A DNA stretch of 64,000 bases from Symsagittifera roscoffensis (lineage: Eukaryota > Xenacoelomorpha > Acoela > Convolutidae), in the NCBI RefSeq assembly GCF_963678635.1, contig NC_087064.1, positions 14,687,802-14,751,801 on the forward strand. Reading direction: 5' to 3'. A model generated the notes under the pieces. It did no database searches, was not told where the DNA came from, and saw nothing but the letters and a program-made list of their open reading frames with translations. This document shows positions 40,800 through 52,853 of this stretch, one piece after another. How positions within the stretch are numbered: position 1 is the stretch's first letter; every line of letters starts with the position of its first letter. The translations under genes and the position numbers were made by a program.

Positions 40800-42361
40800 A
40801 TTTTAATTTGCTCACCAACATCCTCAACCCCGAAGAGGCGAGAACCGGAGCAAGTTTAACTAAATAACCCGAGAGAATCTTAACGGTCTTAACCGCGAGC
40901 GACGTTATCTTTGCCGTAGTGCAAAGCAGTTACTCGACCTAAAGGGTAGTGCCTAAGAGGTCTGCTGTGATTGACAATCCAGACGAGATCACCAGTTCAC
41001 AAATCGCGGTTCAAATCGGCATGCCACTTTGAAGGCTCGTTCAAGGAAGAGACATACTCTATCAGCCAACGCTGCCAAATAGCATTTGCGTAAGCTTGTG
41101 ATCTCACATACCGCTTTCGGTGGTCGAAACTTTCATCAAGTGTTAGCGACAGAAAGCTAACAGAGTGCTCAGCCAAGAAAAATGTTAAGTGTTAAAGCTT
41201 CTAATTCAGTTGAATCGGGACCAACAGGCGTTATTGGAGAAGCATTTAAAGATTGCTCCACTGAACAAAACGTGGTCGACAAAACCTCATTCGTTGATTT
41301 GCGAGTTCCAATGATTGTGTAGAAGATGCGTTTGCAACTGCGCACTAACCTTTCCCAATACCCACCACGATGTGCGCGCCAGGAGGGTTGTTATTTCATT
41401 TAATCCCTTTATGAATTAACACTACGGGAGCCTGTCTGTTCCAATTTTGTACGCAAAGTATCAGTTCATTCTCGGCTCCAACGAAATTGGTACCGTTGTC
41501 AGACCACACAACACTTGGCGTGCTACTGCGGACGATATAACTTTCAATCCCCATGACGCAAGGATCGGTGTCCATAGACGGAACATTTCCGATGCGCACG
41601 GCTCGGGTAATCATACAGTTAAACGGAAGAGTCAAGCTTTTCTCACTACTTCGGTGAATAGTTACGTAAAATGGACCAAAATAACTTACACCACAGTTAC
41701 TGAAAGACCAACTGTGATTTTCTGCAAACAACTGTGGTTTTCTGGTGCTTGTCTTGTGTTTTCTGCCAACAAAACAACATTTCTCAATTGCACGGATAGC
41801 CGCCCGCAGACCCAACACTGCAAACCCCATATGTATTATGGACCGTAATTAATCTGTAAAAATAATCCGCAAATATGGACCGCAAATAAACTGTTGATGG
41901 TTTCGGGCAAAGTGCAGATGCCTCAGAATCAACTTCACCAACAAGTGACGAGAATCTAAGATGATGGGATGCTTATTTTCAAAATTCATTTCGGCCAAGC
42001 GTTGAATCCGTCCCGTGGACTGAATGATGCCACCGGGGCCGATGAACGGTGAGTAGTAACCTGCAATGCGACAAGGCCTTTTTATGGGTATGCCAGGGTG
42101 AAAATGTTTGAACACAACCGGAAACATTCCGGATTGAGCGAAAGGAAACAATTCATCTTTCGCAATTGCTAATTCGGCCGGATCGGTTATTTGAGCAGTA
42201 GGCCCACGGAAGTGCTTGTGTTTCGGCAATAAGCTCAACATAAAGCAAAAGTATCGCTGCAGTTTCGTAAAGCTGCTATACTTCTCGCAAACAAATACGA
42301 TCTCTGAACGCTTCAAAGTACTCGTGAGAACATGTGTTGATTTGTCTATGGTGTCGTTCAC
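40800..42361 (-). pseudogene. BEL/Pao integrase, frameshifted
   Basis: The N-terminal part (42361-41849) has the BEL-type GGIIQSTGRIQRL segment and H...H residues of the zinc-binding region. The core (41830-41396) carries SYFGPFYV, MITRAV and WSDNGTNFVGAENEL. The first catalytic Asp of the usual VDYFGP motif is Ser here, while the SDN Asp is kept. The GGYWERLV block with the catalytic Glu follows in another frame near 41360, then AIWQRWLIEY, GDLVWIV and YPLGRV blocks of the BEL C-terminus (about 41110-40930). Stops and frameshifts make it non-functional. Confidence 0.8.
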
Positions 42362-42424
42362 AGATTTCTTTGAGAGGATATTACTAGCAACATCCAGATT
42401 TGGTTTGAAAGGCCACTCATTGCC

Positions 42425-43168
42425 TTACCCAACCGCTTTTTTAAGGCATTCGGCCGATATTCCGCTTGTCCCAGTGTCTGCGGTGTTATCTCCTTTAATT
42501 ACATGGAACCATTGATCCACAGTGGCGAGTTCTTTTATTTCACAAATGCGGTTTGCGATGAAAGTCGGTAGTTTATCGACGGAGTGAAGCCCTTGTAAAA
42601 CCGTGGTGCTATTGTTCCACAAAAAGGTGCGGTTTACATCGATTGAAAGTGCCCGGAGTGTATCTTCCTTCAAACTAGATGCCAGCAAGGCTGCCTGCAT
42701 TTCCAGCTTCGGAATGGACAACGCCTTCATTGGTGCTACCCTTGCTTTACCAAAAAAGAACGCAATTTCAGTTTTTTGAATCTCAAAATTCCGGGCACGA
42801 AAGCAACCAACTGCGCAAAATACGTCTTGTGAGCTATCCATAAATATATGCAGCTCGCATTGATCAAACGGATTAATGAAGTAGCACCGGGAAATCATTA
42901 TTTCTCCTAAGACAAACAAGCTCGAATGCCTCTCAATGATTTGCTTCCGGAGAGCTTCTGCTGAGGTATCAACCCACTGTTGCCCAGTTATGCGCTTAAT
43001 GTCTTTCAGAAGCGGGCGGGACCTGACCGTGTAGCGAGCCACCAAACCAATAGGGTCGAAGATTGATGAAACAAAATTGAGAACAGTTCGTTGGGTAACG
43101 GATGTTTGGAGCTCACGGTTAACTCTACGACTAACAACATGAGAGTTACTTTCTTGGTTCCACCTCAA
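42425..43168 (-). pseudogene. BEL/Pao RT C-terminus and RNase H
   Basis: A 247-residue frame shows TQRTVLNFVSSIFDPIGLVA, the conserved RT-RNase H connector of BEL/Pao elements. Then ELHIFMDSSQDVFCAV is the RNase H first-Asp block, and PKLEMQAALLAS is the Glu block. The later NTADTGTSG matches the N-x-A-D segment, degraded from the usual NPADxxSRG. It continues the pol order between RT and integrase. Confidence 0.82.
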
Positions 43169-43337
43169 CCCTAAAACATGAGAATTCGAGTTTTCATTAC
43201 CACAAGCAATTTCCTTTATTTTTGCAGTTACATCAGTTGATGGGTTTAAATTTTCTTCAATCGCAGGAACATGACTAACAACTTGGTGAGACGGAATCCT
43301 CCCAATTTAAAAAGGCTCACCAGATCCTTGCTTAATC

Positions 43338-44216
43338 TCATTGTGTCATTGCGATTTTCAATGAATCCAAGTAATCATCAATGTGGATGGTTGCTTCCGG
43401 AGCATCATTTAAAACTGTGTTTGCTGAAGTGCGAAGTTCACGCACGTCGGGGAGTCCCGGACAACAAAAATTTGACGTGTATTTTGACGAATTTCCACAT
43501 CCGATATAGCATCCTCGCGACAAAAAACGCGAAGAAGGTTGAGCACAAGAGGGTACCGCAACCTGAAGGAACATACCCTCGATGTCCACCGAGACGGCAA
43601 ATTGCTGTTGGCGGAAACGCTTTAACACGTGTAACAAAATTTACAGTAAATCAGGCCCAACGAGCAACAATTTATTCAAAGTTTGGCCGTAAAATTTCGA
43701 CGCGTCGTTCAAAACCCAACGAACCTTACCCTGTTTGCTTGGATTGAGGACAGGATGGTGGGCTAAATACCATTCACGGGTAGAGCTGAGCTGCGGATCG
43801 TGCGGTTTAACCTGAATGACATAACCTGAATTGAGCTCCTCTATTATTGTCTCAGTGTAATTACTCTTTGAACCACTATCTTTGTCGAGCCGCTTTTCAA
43901 GCGTCTTGAACTGTGCCAGCGCTGAATAGTTATTGCTGGGTAAAGAACTGCTATAATCGGCTCAAAACATTCCTACGCAATACAGTTCACCATCATGATA
44001 TGTTATTGATTCAAGAAGGTTATGCGCTCGCTGATCGGCTGCAGAACGAGCAACAGCTTGCTTGAAGGTGCTATAGTTTTCTAACTCATACCACGCTTTA
44101 ACTTGGCTAACAAGTTCCACGTCTACGGCATTGCACTTGAAACATGATGACAACAACCCCGACGATGAAGGGAGTCGGCCACTCAAAACCCATCCTACCG
44201 GCAGACGAACAGCCAT
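43338..44216 (-). pseudogene. BEL/Pao protease-RT region, frameshifted
   Basis: Frame 44216-43962 begins with the RLPVGWVLSG block that follows the protease in BEL/Pao elements. Frame 43637-43338 has FRQQQFAVSVDIEGMFLQV (RT motif A) and ends with HIDDYLDS, the BEL form of the Y-x-D-D box. The reading frame breaks at least twice between them. Confidence 0.75.
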
Positions 44217-44638
44217 TGGAGTTTTCCTATCTGCATCAAGAATATAATCTAGCGTATGTGGTGATGAAAGCCCTGACCAATAACAATTTCGATGTCCGAA
44301 TAACTATACCTAACTGTCTTTATTGGTTCCAGGTATGGATAATTTTCTTGAAGGGCCGGAATATCAACCTTTTGAGATCTAACTTTAATTTAGTCTTTTA
44401 CGTAGGTGGTTACATTGAAGGTATAATTGGTGTCTAAAAGGTATTTATGTCAGCGGATAGAGTGACCTCGACTAATTCGGTCGAAATTATATCCGTTGAA
44501 TTAAAACTATTTGAGGTCAAATCAGTTTTTTCCATGACAATTTCGGACGGCGGGCAGAGCTTGCGGAAAGCCAGGAGTGATTGTTCGCGGAATCACACAA
44601 AACGAGGGCGTTATCAGTTTTTTACTTCGAAGAAATAT

Positions 44639-46719
44639 TTAACTCAATACCCTGAAAAAGACCTTTAACGTCCTGCACAGATGCGGAACAAAATGACGTT
44701 GATTTATCCGCCGGAGTTTTTCCGGTAGAAGACTTGTTTTCTTCTTTTCGAGGGGGGAAAATGCGGTCTGCATCAGACTTAGTGCGTTTTCCAGCCTCAG
44801 GGCACTTACGAAACATTTGGTCAGCTTAGAGACAGAAGAAACAGAGTTTTTTCTCCGCGGAAAACTTTGTCCTTTGAGTAGGGCTCTTTTCCTTGAAGAC
44901 GTTGCATCCCCATAACAGATGTTTACCGGCGCACTGTGGGCAGGGAGGATATTCAACCTTGTTCGGCGTAGCACTGGATGCAAACTCGGGTGGTAGTTTA
45001 TGTCTTGACAGTTGCCTCGGTTTTTGACTTACCAGGAAATGTTTTCCTAGGCTCATACGCTTCGGCATTTTCTTTCAACCCCTCGTTGAAGTCAAGAAGA
45101 TTGGGGCAATACCAATTACGCTGGACCGTGTAGGAAAACTAAGCCTCCTTCATATTCGGAGACAATTTACATAAAGCTTGTTTCAAGATGGCGGTTCCTT
45201 TCAGATCATTCTCATATGAAAGCGATCGAAACACACCAACGAGACTTAAAACAACACAAGCTAAATTTATAATGCTTTCCGAATTGTGCATGTTTACTGG
45301 TCAAACGCTGTTAGGAATTTCGAGGCGGGCGCCCACGACAGTTTAAGGGTTTCCAAATTTTTCTTCAAGGGCCCCTTGTACATCCCTGTAAATTCGACCT
45401 GAATACGCGAAGTCCGCTATTGCCAACTTAGCTTTCCCAGTTACCAGTGTTTCAAGGTACGTCAGCTTCTTGACAACATCCGAAAGAGTTGATTCACTCC
45501 GAGACTGACCTATCCATTCAAGCCATTCCAACGGATTACCAACATACTTGGAAAGCTTCCATTCGGGTAATGGATCCTTCTTGTTCGATGCCAAGACTTC
45601 GGCTAGATCTCGAACGGATATCCATTGCGATGGTGGATTGACATAATTCGGGATAGATTGGTGCACGCACGCTGCGACCGGATTCGAAAAAAATGAGTGA
45701 TGATCGGACGAGCAAGAAATATCCGACGCAATCGGTAATTGCAAGAATACTTGATCGCGTGGCGGAATGAAATATTAAACTGCTCCACCGTTTTGTAGGG
45801 AAACGTTACGGATTTTGGAGGGGAAACTGATGTTACTCTCTCAAATACGACTCATTTAAAGCTAAATATTTGCAAATTGTGGGGGTCGGTGTTGCAGTTG
45901 TAGGGAACCACGATGCGAGGTTCGGGTTATAAAACTTACTGAAGTAGGTGGGATGACCTACAGGGAGTACTGCCCAAACAACTGCAGTATGAGGAGGTAA
46001 ATTTGTATACAAAAGTGATGAAACGTTCTCAAAAGTAGCAGCCGTGGCAGGCTCAGCTACAACCCACTGGTTTGCATCTGAAAATTGGTTTGGTTACGTT
46101 AAATTTTGGTTTAAGTTCGACATATATTAGCCGATAATTTGCTGAGTGTTTGTGCCGGCAGCAATCCGCGTAAGAGATTTAGAAATCATGGGAGGTACTT
46201 CAACGCCAAGCATGATTGTAGAAGACAAGCCACCTAATTGGGCGTTACAGTTAGGAACGATATCCACCGGGGTGTAATAGGGAACTGTATTTAATCCACA
46301 AGTGTATGCGGTCGGTTCGGTTACGGTCACTACTGGATATATTTCGGCACAGTATCCACCCAAGTTTCTGCTGTTTCGCTATGGGAGCGTAGCGAGCTAG
46401 CAAACAGGTCAATATAGTTGGAATCTTACTCCAATTCAGCTTCAGCTATTTTGGCTTCAACATAATTTTTTCTATTCTTCTCACAGATTTGTACTTCTTC
46501 CAACCTTTGCTTGATTTCTAGAAAGCGCATTGATGCCTCATTTTGTCTCTTATTCCCTTCTGTTCTTAATTGAGCCAATAATAATTCTTTTTTCCATTGA
46601 CTGGAAGTCATTGAGACTGTTTTATTCTGACCTGAGACCCTAGATTGATGTGAACTGTGAGGTTTTTCGGATTCCTTCGAGAAAGCCACTTCCCCAGATT
46701 GCGATAAAAAGGACCTCAC
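44639..46719 (-). pseudogene. BEL/Pao gag, broken
   Basis: Pieces in order: a charged coiled-coil frame (46719-46426, Glu/Lys/Gln-rich), a short frame at 46363-46127, and a BEL Gag core (45744-45343) with FVGNPLEW-like and LTYLETLVTGKAK blocks. A nucleocapsid-type segment (45068-44639) follows with CPQCAGKHLLWGC and LCFFC. The frames are separate, so the gene is dead. Confidence 0.75.
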
Positions 46720-47037
46720 TTGTTTTTCATACCCTACCTAGTCCCTAGTTTTCTGAATTACCTCATCGAGTCTTTTTGTCACAAGGTCAAGTCGCTGTTC
46801 AAATTCCTGACAAATCTTTTTTCTATTAGTGGCTTTTTCCGCTATTTGACTTATCTCATCATTTTTGAAAAAGCCTTTTTACGAAAACATTTGTTTTTTT
46901 GATGTAGATCTCAACAATTACTTTTCATTATTTGTTCTCTATGGCTGTTTGAATATATTTATGATCACCGAGGAGCTCAATTTTCATATTACGCCGAGAC
47001 TCAAAAACGTTTTGTATTTTCCGACCTAAATCCTGAT

Positions 47038-47799
47038 TCATTGTGATGAAATGTTACGATGTGCTCTCACAATTAACGAGCAGGACGCATCAAATCTTGA
47101 TTCAATAGAAAAACTAAACAAAACGACATTAAAGCACCGTAACGTATATGCGACATCTTTTACCACCAGTGCAAAGCCAAACTTCTGAGCTAAAGATCTG
47201 TATACCTCGGCTAGGTGCTCCTGCAATTTGACTAAGATGACTCAAAACGTTGCTGAAATCTGTTTTTCCTCTTAGTCTGAGCAACAAGTGTTCTAAGGTT
47301 TTCTCCGTATCTGTGAATGATCTGGAAAGTTTTGATTTCTAATTTATCTGGCTGGTGTAATGTCAAGTACTGTTTGCGCAAATGCTTATCCTTAGCTTTG
47401 CGTTTCCATATCACACGATCGACTATACTGATGGCTAGAATACCTAAACTTTTTAGTTTCTCAAATATTTTCTCAATTCCGTTGCGTTGACAATACACGA
47501 TGGTACTAATTTTCCCACGCAAGCGTCTTAGTATGGCTAAAATTTTTTATTTGGATGAAGTTATTGCTGCGATGCTTACCAATTGAGTTATTTATGACGT
47601 CGTGCCAAATCACAATATTCGAGTGATGATATAAAAATGACTCAAAACAGTGATGTACAGTTTTACGGGGATTAACGGCGTTCGCGTTAAAACTTAGACC
47701 GGGTATGGTGACATAACTATAAACAAGTTGATTACGGAGCGACGCGGGCAGTTTTTCCAGAGCGCGATGCAACGAGCTTGCACCGACAACAAAAAACAT
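47038..47799 (-). pseudogene. Unknown ORF upstream of BEL gag, two or three frames
   Basis: Frames 47799-47506, 47522-47232 and 47226-47038 follow one another with small shifts. Together they read as a plausible globular protein with blocks SLRNQLVYSYV, FNANAVNPRKTVHHC, IVIWHDVINNSI, and KISTIVYCQRNG. The alternation of hydrophobic strands and the V-W-H-D-V-x-N-N-S block suggest an alpha/beta enzyme-like fold, but I do not recognise the family. Its first ~50 codons are repeated at 53076-53235. It may be an extra gene of the BEL element or of another inserted element. Confidence 0.4.
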
Positions 47800-48493
47800 T
47801 AATACTTTTATACGAAAGAAACGGTCGCGGCGGATTTTGACTTTAAGAAAATTTTCGGGTATATTCAGGGGGCGTCGTATAAATTAAGTCAAAATCCCTT
47901 TAACGACTCGGAGTAAACCTGACGTTGCCGGAGCTCAAACTAATTTATAAAACTGTGTTTTTTCGAATTGATATAAATTAGACTAAAATTTTCAAGCGTT
48001 CCGGTCGAGAGCGTTACGTTTTGTTAAAAAGTCCATTTTTGATTTTATTTTTGGTTTCTTGCAGTTTTTTCTTATAACGGGTTGTAATGGATTCAATTTA
48101 ATTGGGTTCAAAATCTTGGCCCAAAATTTCACAAGCAAACTATAACACCCGCTTTTATGCTATGGTCCAAATTTTTGACCCAGAAATTTGCAAATAAACT
48201 GAGTTTCATTTTTTTTCTTAGATCAAAGTGTTTTACCGAAAAAAAGTCTCTAGTACCTGTTTTGCCATTTCGCTGTTGGACTCTAGAAATGGTTTTCAGA
48301 AATAGCACAGTTGAAGATTAGCACATGGATTTATAATTTATGCGATCTGACAGTTACAAAAAATTGAGCATAGAAAAACTATGGGGTTGGGTCCATCTTA
48401 CACTTTTTCCCAACGACGACACCTGCTCTTGCACTTTCTGTACTCTGGAAAAGCCTGCACACTCTGGAACAGCCTGCACCCATTGCCTGCACA
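47667..48493 (+). repeat. Duplicated block, copy 1 (~0.83 kb)
   Basis: Near-identical to 53076-53918 in the same orientation: both start GGGATTAACGG and end in the first units of the CTGGAACAGCCTGCACC minisatellite. It covers the 5' end of the unknown ORF and its upstream region. Confidence 0.9.
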
Positions 48494-48832
48494 CACTGGA
48501 ACAGCCCGCACCCACTGTTTGCACACTCTGGAACAGCCTGCACTCACTTTCTGCACACTCTGGAACAGCCTGCACCCACTGCCTGCCTACTCTGGAACAG
48601 CCTGTACTCACTCACTGCGCACTCTGGAACAGCCTGCGCTCACCGTATGCACACTCTGGAACAGCCTGCGCTCACCGTATGCACACTCTGGAAAAGCCTC
48701 CACCCACTGTCTGCACAATCTGTAACAGCCTGCACCCACTGCCTGTACACTCTGGAACAGGCTGCACCCACTATCTGGACACTCTGGAACAGCCTGCACC
48801 CACTGCTTGTACACACTGAAACAGCCAACTCC
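48435..48832 (+). repeat. Minisatellite, ~32-bp unit, about 14 copies
   Basis: Unit around CACTCTGGAACAGCCTGCACCCACTGCCTG, mostly 32 bp with some shortened copies and point variants. Because the unit is free of stops in several frames, long frames appear on both strands here (for example 48340-48819); these are artefacts of the repeat. Confidence 0.92.
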
Positions 48833-48994
48833 GACCGCACACCCTGGTCGCCTAATCTGAGACCATCTCTTCCGATTATTAGTCAGAAATACTTTTTTCG
48901 TGAGGTTCCCAATACTGCTTCGAGTCCGCTTTGGATATTGTGCCGAACTGCTTTTGAGACTAGCAGCACGCCCATCCAACGCCGATTGAGGTGT

Positions 48995-49405
48995 GACTTG
49001 AAAAAGGTCCGGAATATTGTGTCAAATACTGCTTCGAGACTAGCGATTGATGTGTGACTTGAAAAAAGTCCCGAATGTTGCGTCGAATACTGCTTAGAGA
49101 CTGGCGATTGAGGTGTGACTTGAAGAAAGCCCCGAATATTGTGTCGAATACTGCTTCGAGACTGGCGATTGATGTGTGACTTGAAGAAGGTCCCGAATGT
49201 TGCGTCGAATACTGCTTCGAGACTGGCGATTGAGGTGTGACTTGAAGAAGGTCCCGACTATTGCATCGAATACTGCTTCGAGACTGGCGTCGAATACGTA
49301 CTCGAGAGTGGCGTCGAATACTGCTTCGAGATTGGCTCCGAATACTGCTTTGAGACTGGCGTCGAATAAAGCGTCGAGTACTGCTTCGAGACTGGCGTGG
49401 CAGCA
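48995..49405 (+). repeat. Minisatellite, 61-bp unit passing into 24-27-bp units
   Basis: GTCCCGAAT or GCCCCGAAT recurs at 49068, 49129, 49190 and 49251, an exact 61-bp period. Each unit contains GCGTCGAATACTGCTTCGAGACTGGCG. After about 49290 the array continues with only this sub-unit (24-27 bp). The two arrays share the core, so the long unit was built from the short one plus an insert. Confidence 0.9.
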
Positions 49406-49431
49406 CCGCCAACAGAAGCCTATTAAAACAT

Positions 49432-49452
49432 CTATCCCGAGTCGCGGCGCCA
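49432..49452 (-). promoter_or_regulatory. PBS-like sequence of the BEL/Pao element
   Basis: On the minus strand TGGCGCCGCGACTCGGGA has the TGG start and the look of a tRNA-complementary primer-binding site. It lies about 110 bases inside the alignable part of the 5' repeat (49561), so the true LTR may extend to 49453 and the left LTR may be truncated. Confidence 0.45.
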
Positions 49453-49560
49453 AAAGTATGCTGGATAAAAAATTGTCGTCCAAAATATAATTTCGAAAAA
49501 AGTTACGCAAAAATTTCGAAGAGTTTTTGGACTTTAATCGGCTCAAAACACAAACAATTT

Positions 49561-49867
49561 TGTTAGCCAGACGACTTTAAACAGACGACTTTCAATGTTA
49601 AACGTGAATGAGTGTGTTCGCGCTTTAGCAAAACACGGTTTTTTGACCGACGAAAACCTGTCAATCAAGGTCAGCCAATGCCGTTTTAAGAACAAAATTG
49701 TTAAATTTTACTAAATAACTAAAAAGGGTTTTTTTTTGGGGGGGGTACAAACCGGGTTCCGAGGGATCGGCTTAAACTTCCGGTCGGTACCGTAAGCCGC
49801 ACGGCCATTGGCTCTCTGTATTACTGCCTCTATAGTTCAAACTAGTATTATATGCAACTATAGCTCG
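49561..49867 (-). repeat. 5' LTR-like repeat of the BEL/Pao element
   Basis: Partner of 40502-40798, diverged. Carries the same tRNA-like segment (49735-49815). Confidence 0.7.
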
Positions 49868-51790
49868 ATTTTTTTCTCTTTATCTCAAAACTTTTTTTCG
49901 CAGTCAGTTTTTTCTCGAGGTCTTTTACGAGGCTCTTCTTTTGTTGTTCTTCAGTTTAATTTTCTGTAGTTTCTTCTCCCGGCCACCTGTTTTTTTTATG
50001 ACTGGTGCGATGTTTGCACATTGTTGAGTGGCGTCTGGATGTGTAGGCGTGTTGTCGGAAAGGCTGTAACCCCATCTAATGACTTTTTGTGCAAATCTTT
50101 TGCACATAACTTAAATTTCTCCTAAAGACAATTTTGACAGTTTAACAATTACATGTGCTTTCCATTTTCATAGCCTTGTTTAATGCACTATTTCAGGCTT
50201 AATACTTTTTTGAGTCGAATGAAACCCATTTTTGACTTTGTCTGATCTTACCGGACATTGTTCGACTTTGCTCCACTTTTTCGACTTTGTTCGACTTTAT
50301 CGGAAAGTTTTTGCTTTTACGGGGTATTAGCCGAAGCCTCCTGAACTACACCGGAACTCGGGTTGAGGTGCTCGACTCATGATTCGAACGAAACTGTCGA
50401 ACGATGTCCGTTTTCAAATTTTTCAGTCGAACGATGTCAGATTTCGGCTTTTTGAGTCGAATGAAGCCCGTTTTCGACTTTGTTCGACTCTACTGGACAT
50501 TGTTCGACTTTGATCGACTTTACCGGACGTTGCTCAAATTTGTTCGACTTTATCGGAAACTTTTCGCTTTTACCGGGAATTAGTCGAAGCGTCCTGAGTT
50601 ACAACGGAACTCAGACATCATTTGATTGTTTCTGTCAATTCATCTGTCAAAAACCTCAACCTGAGCGGCCGAAAAAGGCAAAGAGCGGAAAAAACAACAA
50701 GCTGAAGACATTTTCTGCATGGGTAAAAGAAGACCAAAAGAAAAAAAAACAAGATCCCCGCAATCATGCACAGCCCAGATATTGAAAACCAGCTAGAAAT
50801 TTACTTCACCCGTGCTGAGGTGTTCGACTCATGATTCGACCAACACGGTCGAACGGAGTCCAATTTTCGTCGCAAATTAAGACGTTCGAACGAACAGTAT
50901 AATCTTACAAAGTCAAATCATGGGTCAAACAGAGTCGAATCATGAGTCGAACAGGGTCGAAACATGAGTCGAACACGGTCGAATCAAGAATCGAACATGG
51001 TCGGAGCCATTTTTTCTTTAATCAAGTTGGTCAAAACATAGCCATTTTTTGGTCTGTTTGATTAAAACGTAAGTCGAACAACTCAACACGGGCTTTACAA
51101 ATTTACGATGCTCAAATTTGTGGCAGTTTCTATTATATTTTGCGGCTGCCCAGACTGAAGTTTTTGACAGATGATTTGACCGAAACAGTCAAATGTTGTC
51201 AGAATTTTGTCGTAGTTCAGGACCCTTCGGCTAATTTTCGGAAAAGCGAAAAACTTTTGATGAAGTCAAACAAAGTCGAACAATGTCCCGTAAAGTCGAC
51301 TAAAGTCGAACAGTGTCCGGTATTGTCGAACAAAGTCGAACAATGTCCGGTGAAGTAAAAAAAGTCGAAATCAGAAACCGTTCGACTGAAAAAAGTCGAA
51401 AACGGACATCGTTCGACAGTTTTGGTCGGATCATGAGTCGAGCAGCTCACCCGGGGCCCTGAAAAAAACTCATTGCACGTAACAAACCTGAAATAGTGCA
51501 TTAAACCAGGCTTTAAACATGGAAAGCATAAGTAATCGTTACACTGTCAAAATTTTCGTCATGAAAAACTTAATTTATCTGCATAAAATTGCACAAATAG
51601 TCATTAGAAGGGCTTACAGCTTTTTCGACAACACGCCTGCATATCCAGACGCCACTCATCAATGTGCAAACATCGCACTAGCCATAAATAAAACAGTTGA
51701 CCGGGAGAAGTAACTACAGAAAATTAAACTGAAGAACAACAAAAGAAGAACCTCGTAAAAAACCTCGAGAAAAAACAGACTGCAAAAAAA
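49868..51790. mobile_element. Foldback element with TCGAAC/GTTCGA repeat arms
   Basis: The outer arms (about 49868-50210 and 51485-51790) are inverted copies of each other, so a similar peptide (DNTP...HPDAT...QCANIA) can be read from the minus strand on the left and the plus strand on the right. Inside, the left half has GTTCGACTTTGTTCGACTTTA-like units next to CCGGACATTG and the right half has their complement. No transposase frame exists. The centre (about 50620-50800) is unique. It touches the BEL repeat at 49867. Confidence 0.7.
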
Positions 51791-52853
51791 AAATTTGAGA
51801 TATAGACACGATAGGTGGCTTAGAGAAGAAAAAACAGAAGATGAAACTGAAAAACATCAAAACAAGAACCTCGTAAAAAAAGTCTTAGAGAAAACACTGA
51901 CTGCCAAAAACAAAACTCAGATAGAGAAAAGATATAATATCCAGCAAGATGGGAAATTAGAGACCATCGGAAACTAAAGAAAGCAATACTCATCAAGTTT
52001 TATTTTTTAAATTTTATTCCTTTTTACTTTTTGTGACCTAGTGTTCGTAACATGACTACTTAAAATTTTCAAGTTTCTAAAAACAACCGAATTTCTAAAA
52101 ACGCAGGCGTGTTGTACTATTTTAATTACTACAGTTATTATTAAAGCTCTCAAATTAGTTGTTTACTTAAGACTAGAAGTGAACAAAGAGAGTAGTTCTC
52201 GAAGTTTTCATTAACTGAAAAGGTGTCGGATGATAATGCCTCCCTATTTTCCAACCGAAATCTGGTAAATTGTTTTGATTCGTATCCTAAAAAAAATTTT
52301 TCACGACAGAAAAAATTTAATTGATTTCGCTTTTTTCCTGGCCAGTTACTTTGTGGTCAGTAAAACAATGAAGTTTTTTCGGTTCAAATCTAACAAAAAA
52401 AACAGACGCCTTTTTGAAATGTATCGTATCGGTTGAGTCAGTTACCTGATCTAACTTGAAAATGAAAAGAAGATAACGTTAAGCAACGGTCTTTTGCAAT
52501 CTCAAAAATATAAAAAAACCTAAATCAGGTGGAAACTTCTTTTCATATTGAAACATGTTTGCAGAAACTAAATTAGGAAACATAGAGAGAAACAAATGAT
52601 TTATTACCAATAAAAACCAAGGAGAAGCTATACGAAAGCTTTTGTTTCCTTTAGCGAAGATGGTGCGACAGCAGCAGCGAACTAAGCCTTAGAGTAAAGT
52701 TTTCATCTAAAACAAGAGCAACATTGTTCAAAACAAAACTTTAAATAAAATTTAGGTCTGTGAGTGTTTGAAGTGTTTTCGCAAAAGCCAGGCTGCCCTA
52801 GAAGTGCAAGTCTATAACACTCAAGTACTGATTTTTGTTGTAGAACATAAACT
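51791..52853. other. Non-coding DNA right of the foldback element
   Basis: 51840-51920 partly repeats the outer arm of the foldback (ATGAAACTGAAAAACA...AACCTCGTAAAAAA). Otherwise AT-rich without a supported gene. Confidence 0.45.

Larger units (their letters stand above)
40502..49867 (-). mobile_element. Decayed BEL/Pao LTR retrotransposon
   Basis: Minus-strand fragments appear in BEL/Pao order: gag (46719-44639), protease-RT (44216-43338), RNase H (43168-42425), and integrase (42361 to about 40800). Direct repeats at 40502-40798 and 49561-49867 lie just after the integrase C-terminus and at the far 5' side, as LTRs should. A PBS-like TGGCGCCGCGACTCGGGATAG complement lies at 49432-49452. Many frameshifts and stops show it is dead. 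The 2.7 kb between PBS and gag holds two minisatellites and an unrelated-looking ORF. The LTR boundaries and any target duplication (perhaps ATTT) are not certain. Confidence 0.75.

Noticed and set aside
43271-43747. 158-codon plus-strand frame
   Set aside because: Antisense to the BEL/Pao RT region, whose minus-strand motifs are clear.
48340-49546. Long open frames on both strands over the minisatellites, up to 159 codons
   Set aside because: They follow the repeat unit, exist in several frames at once, and rotate frame with the 32- and 61-bp periods; no coding evidence.
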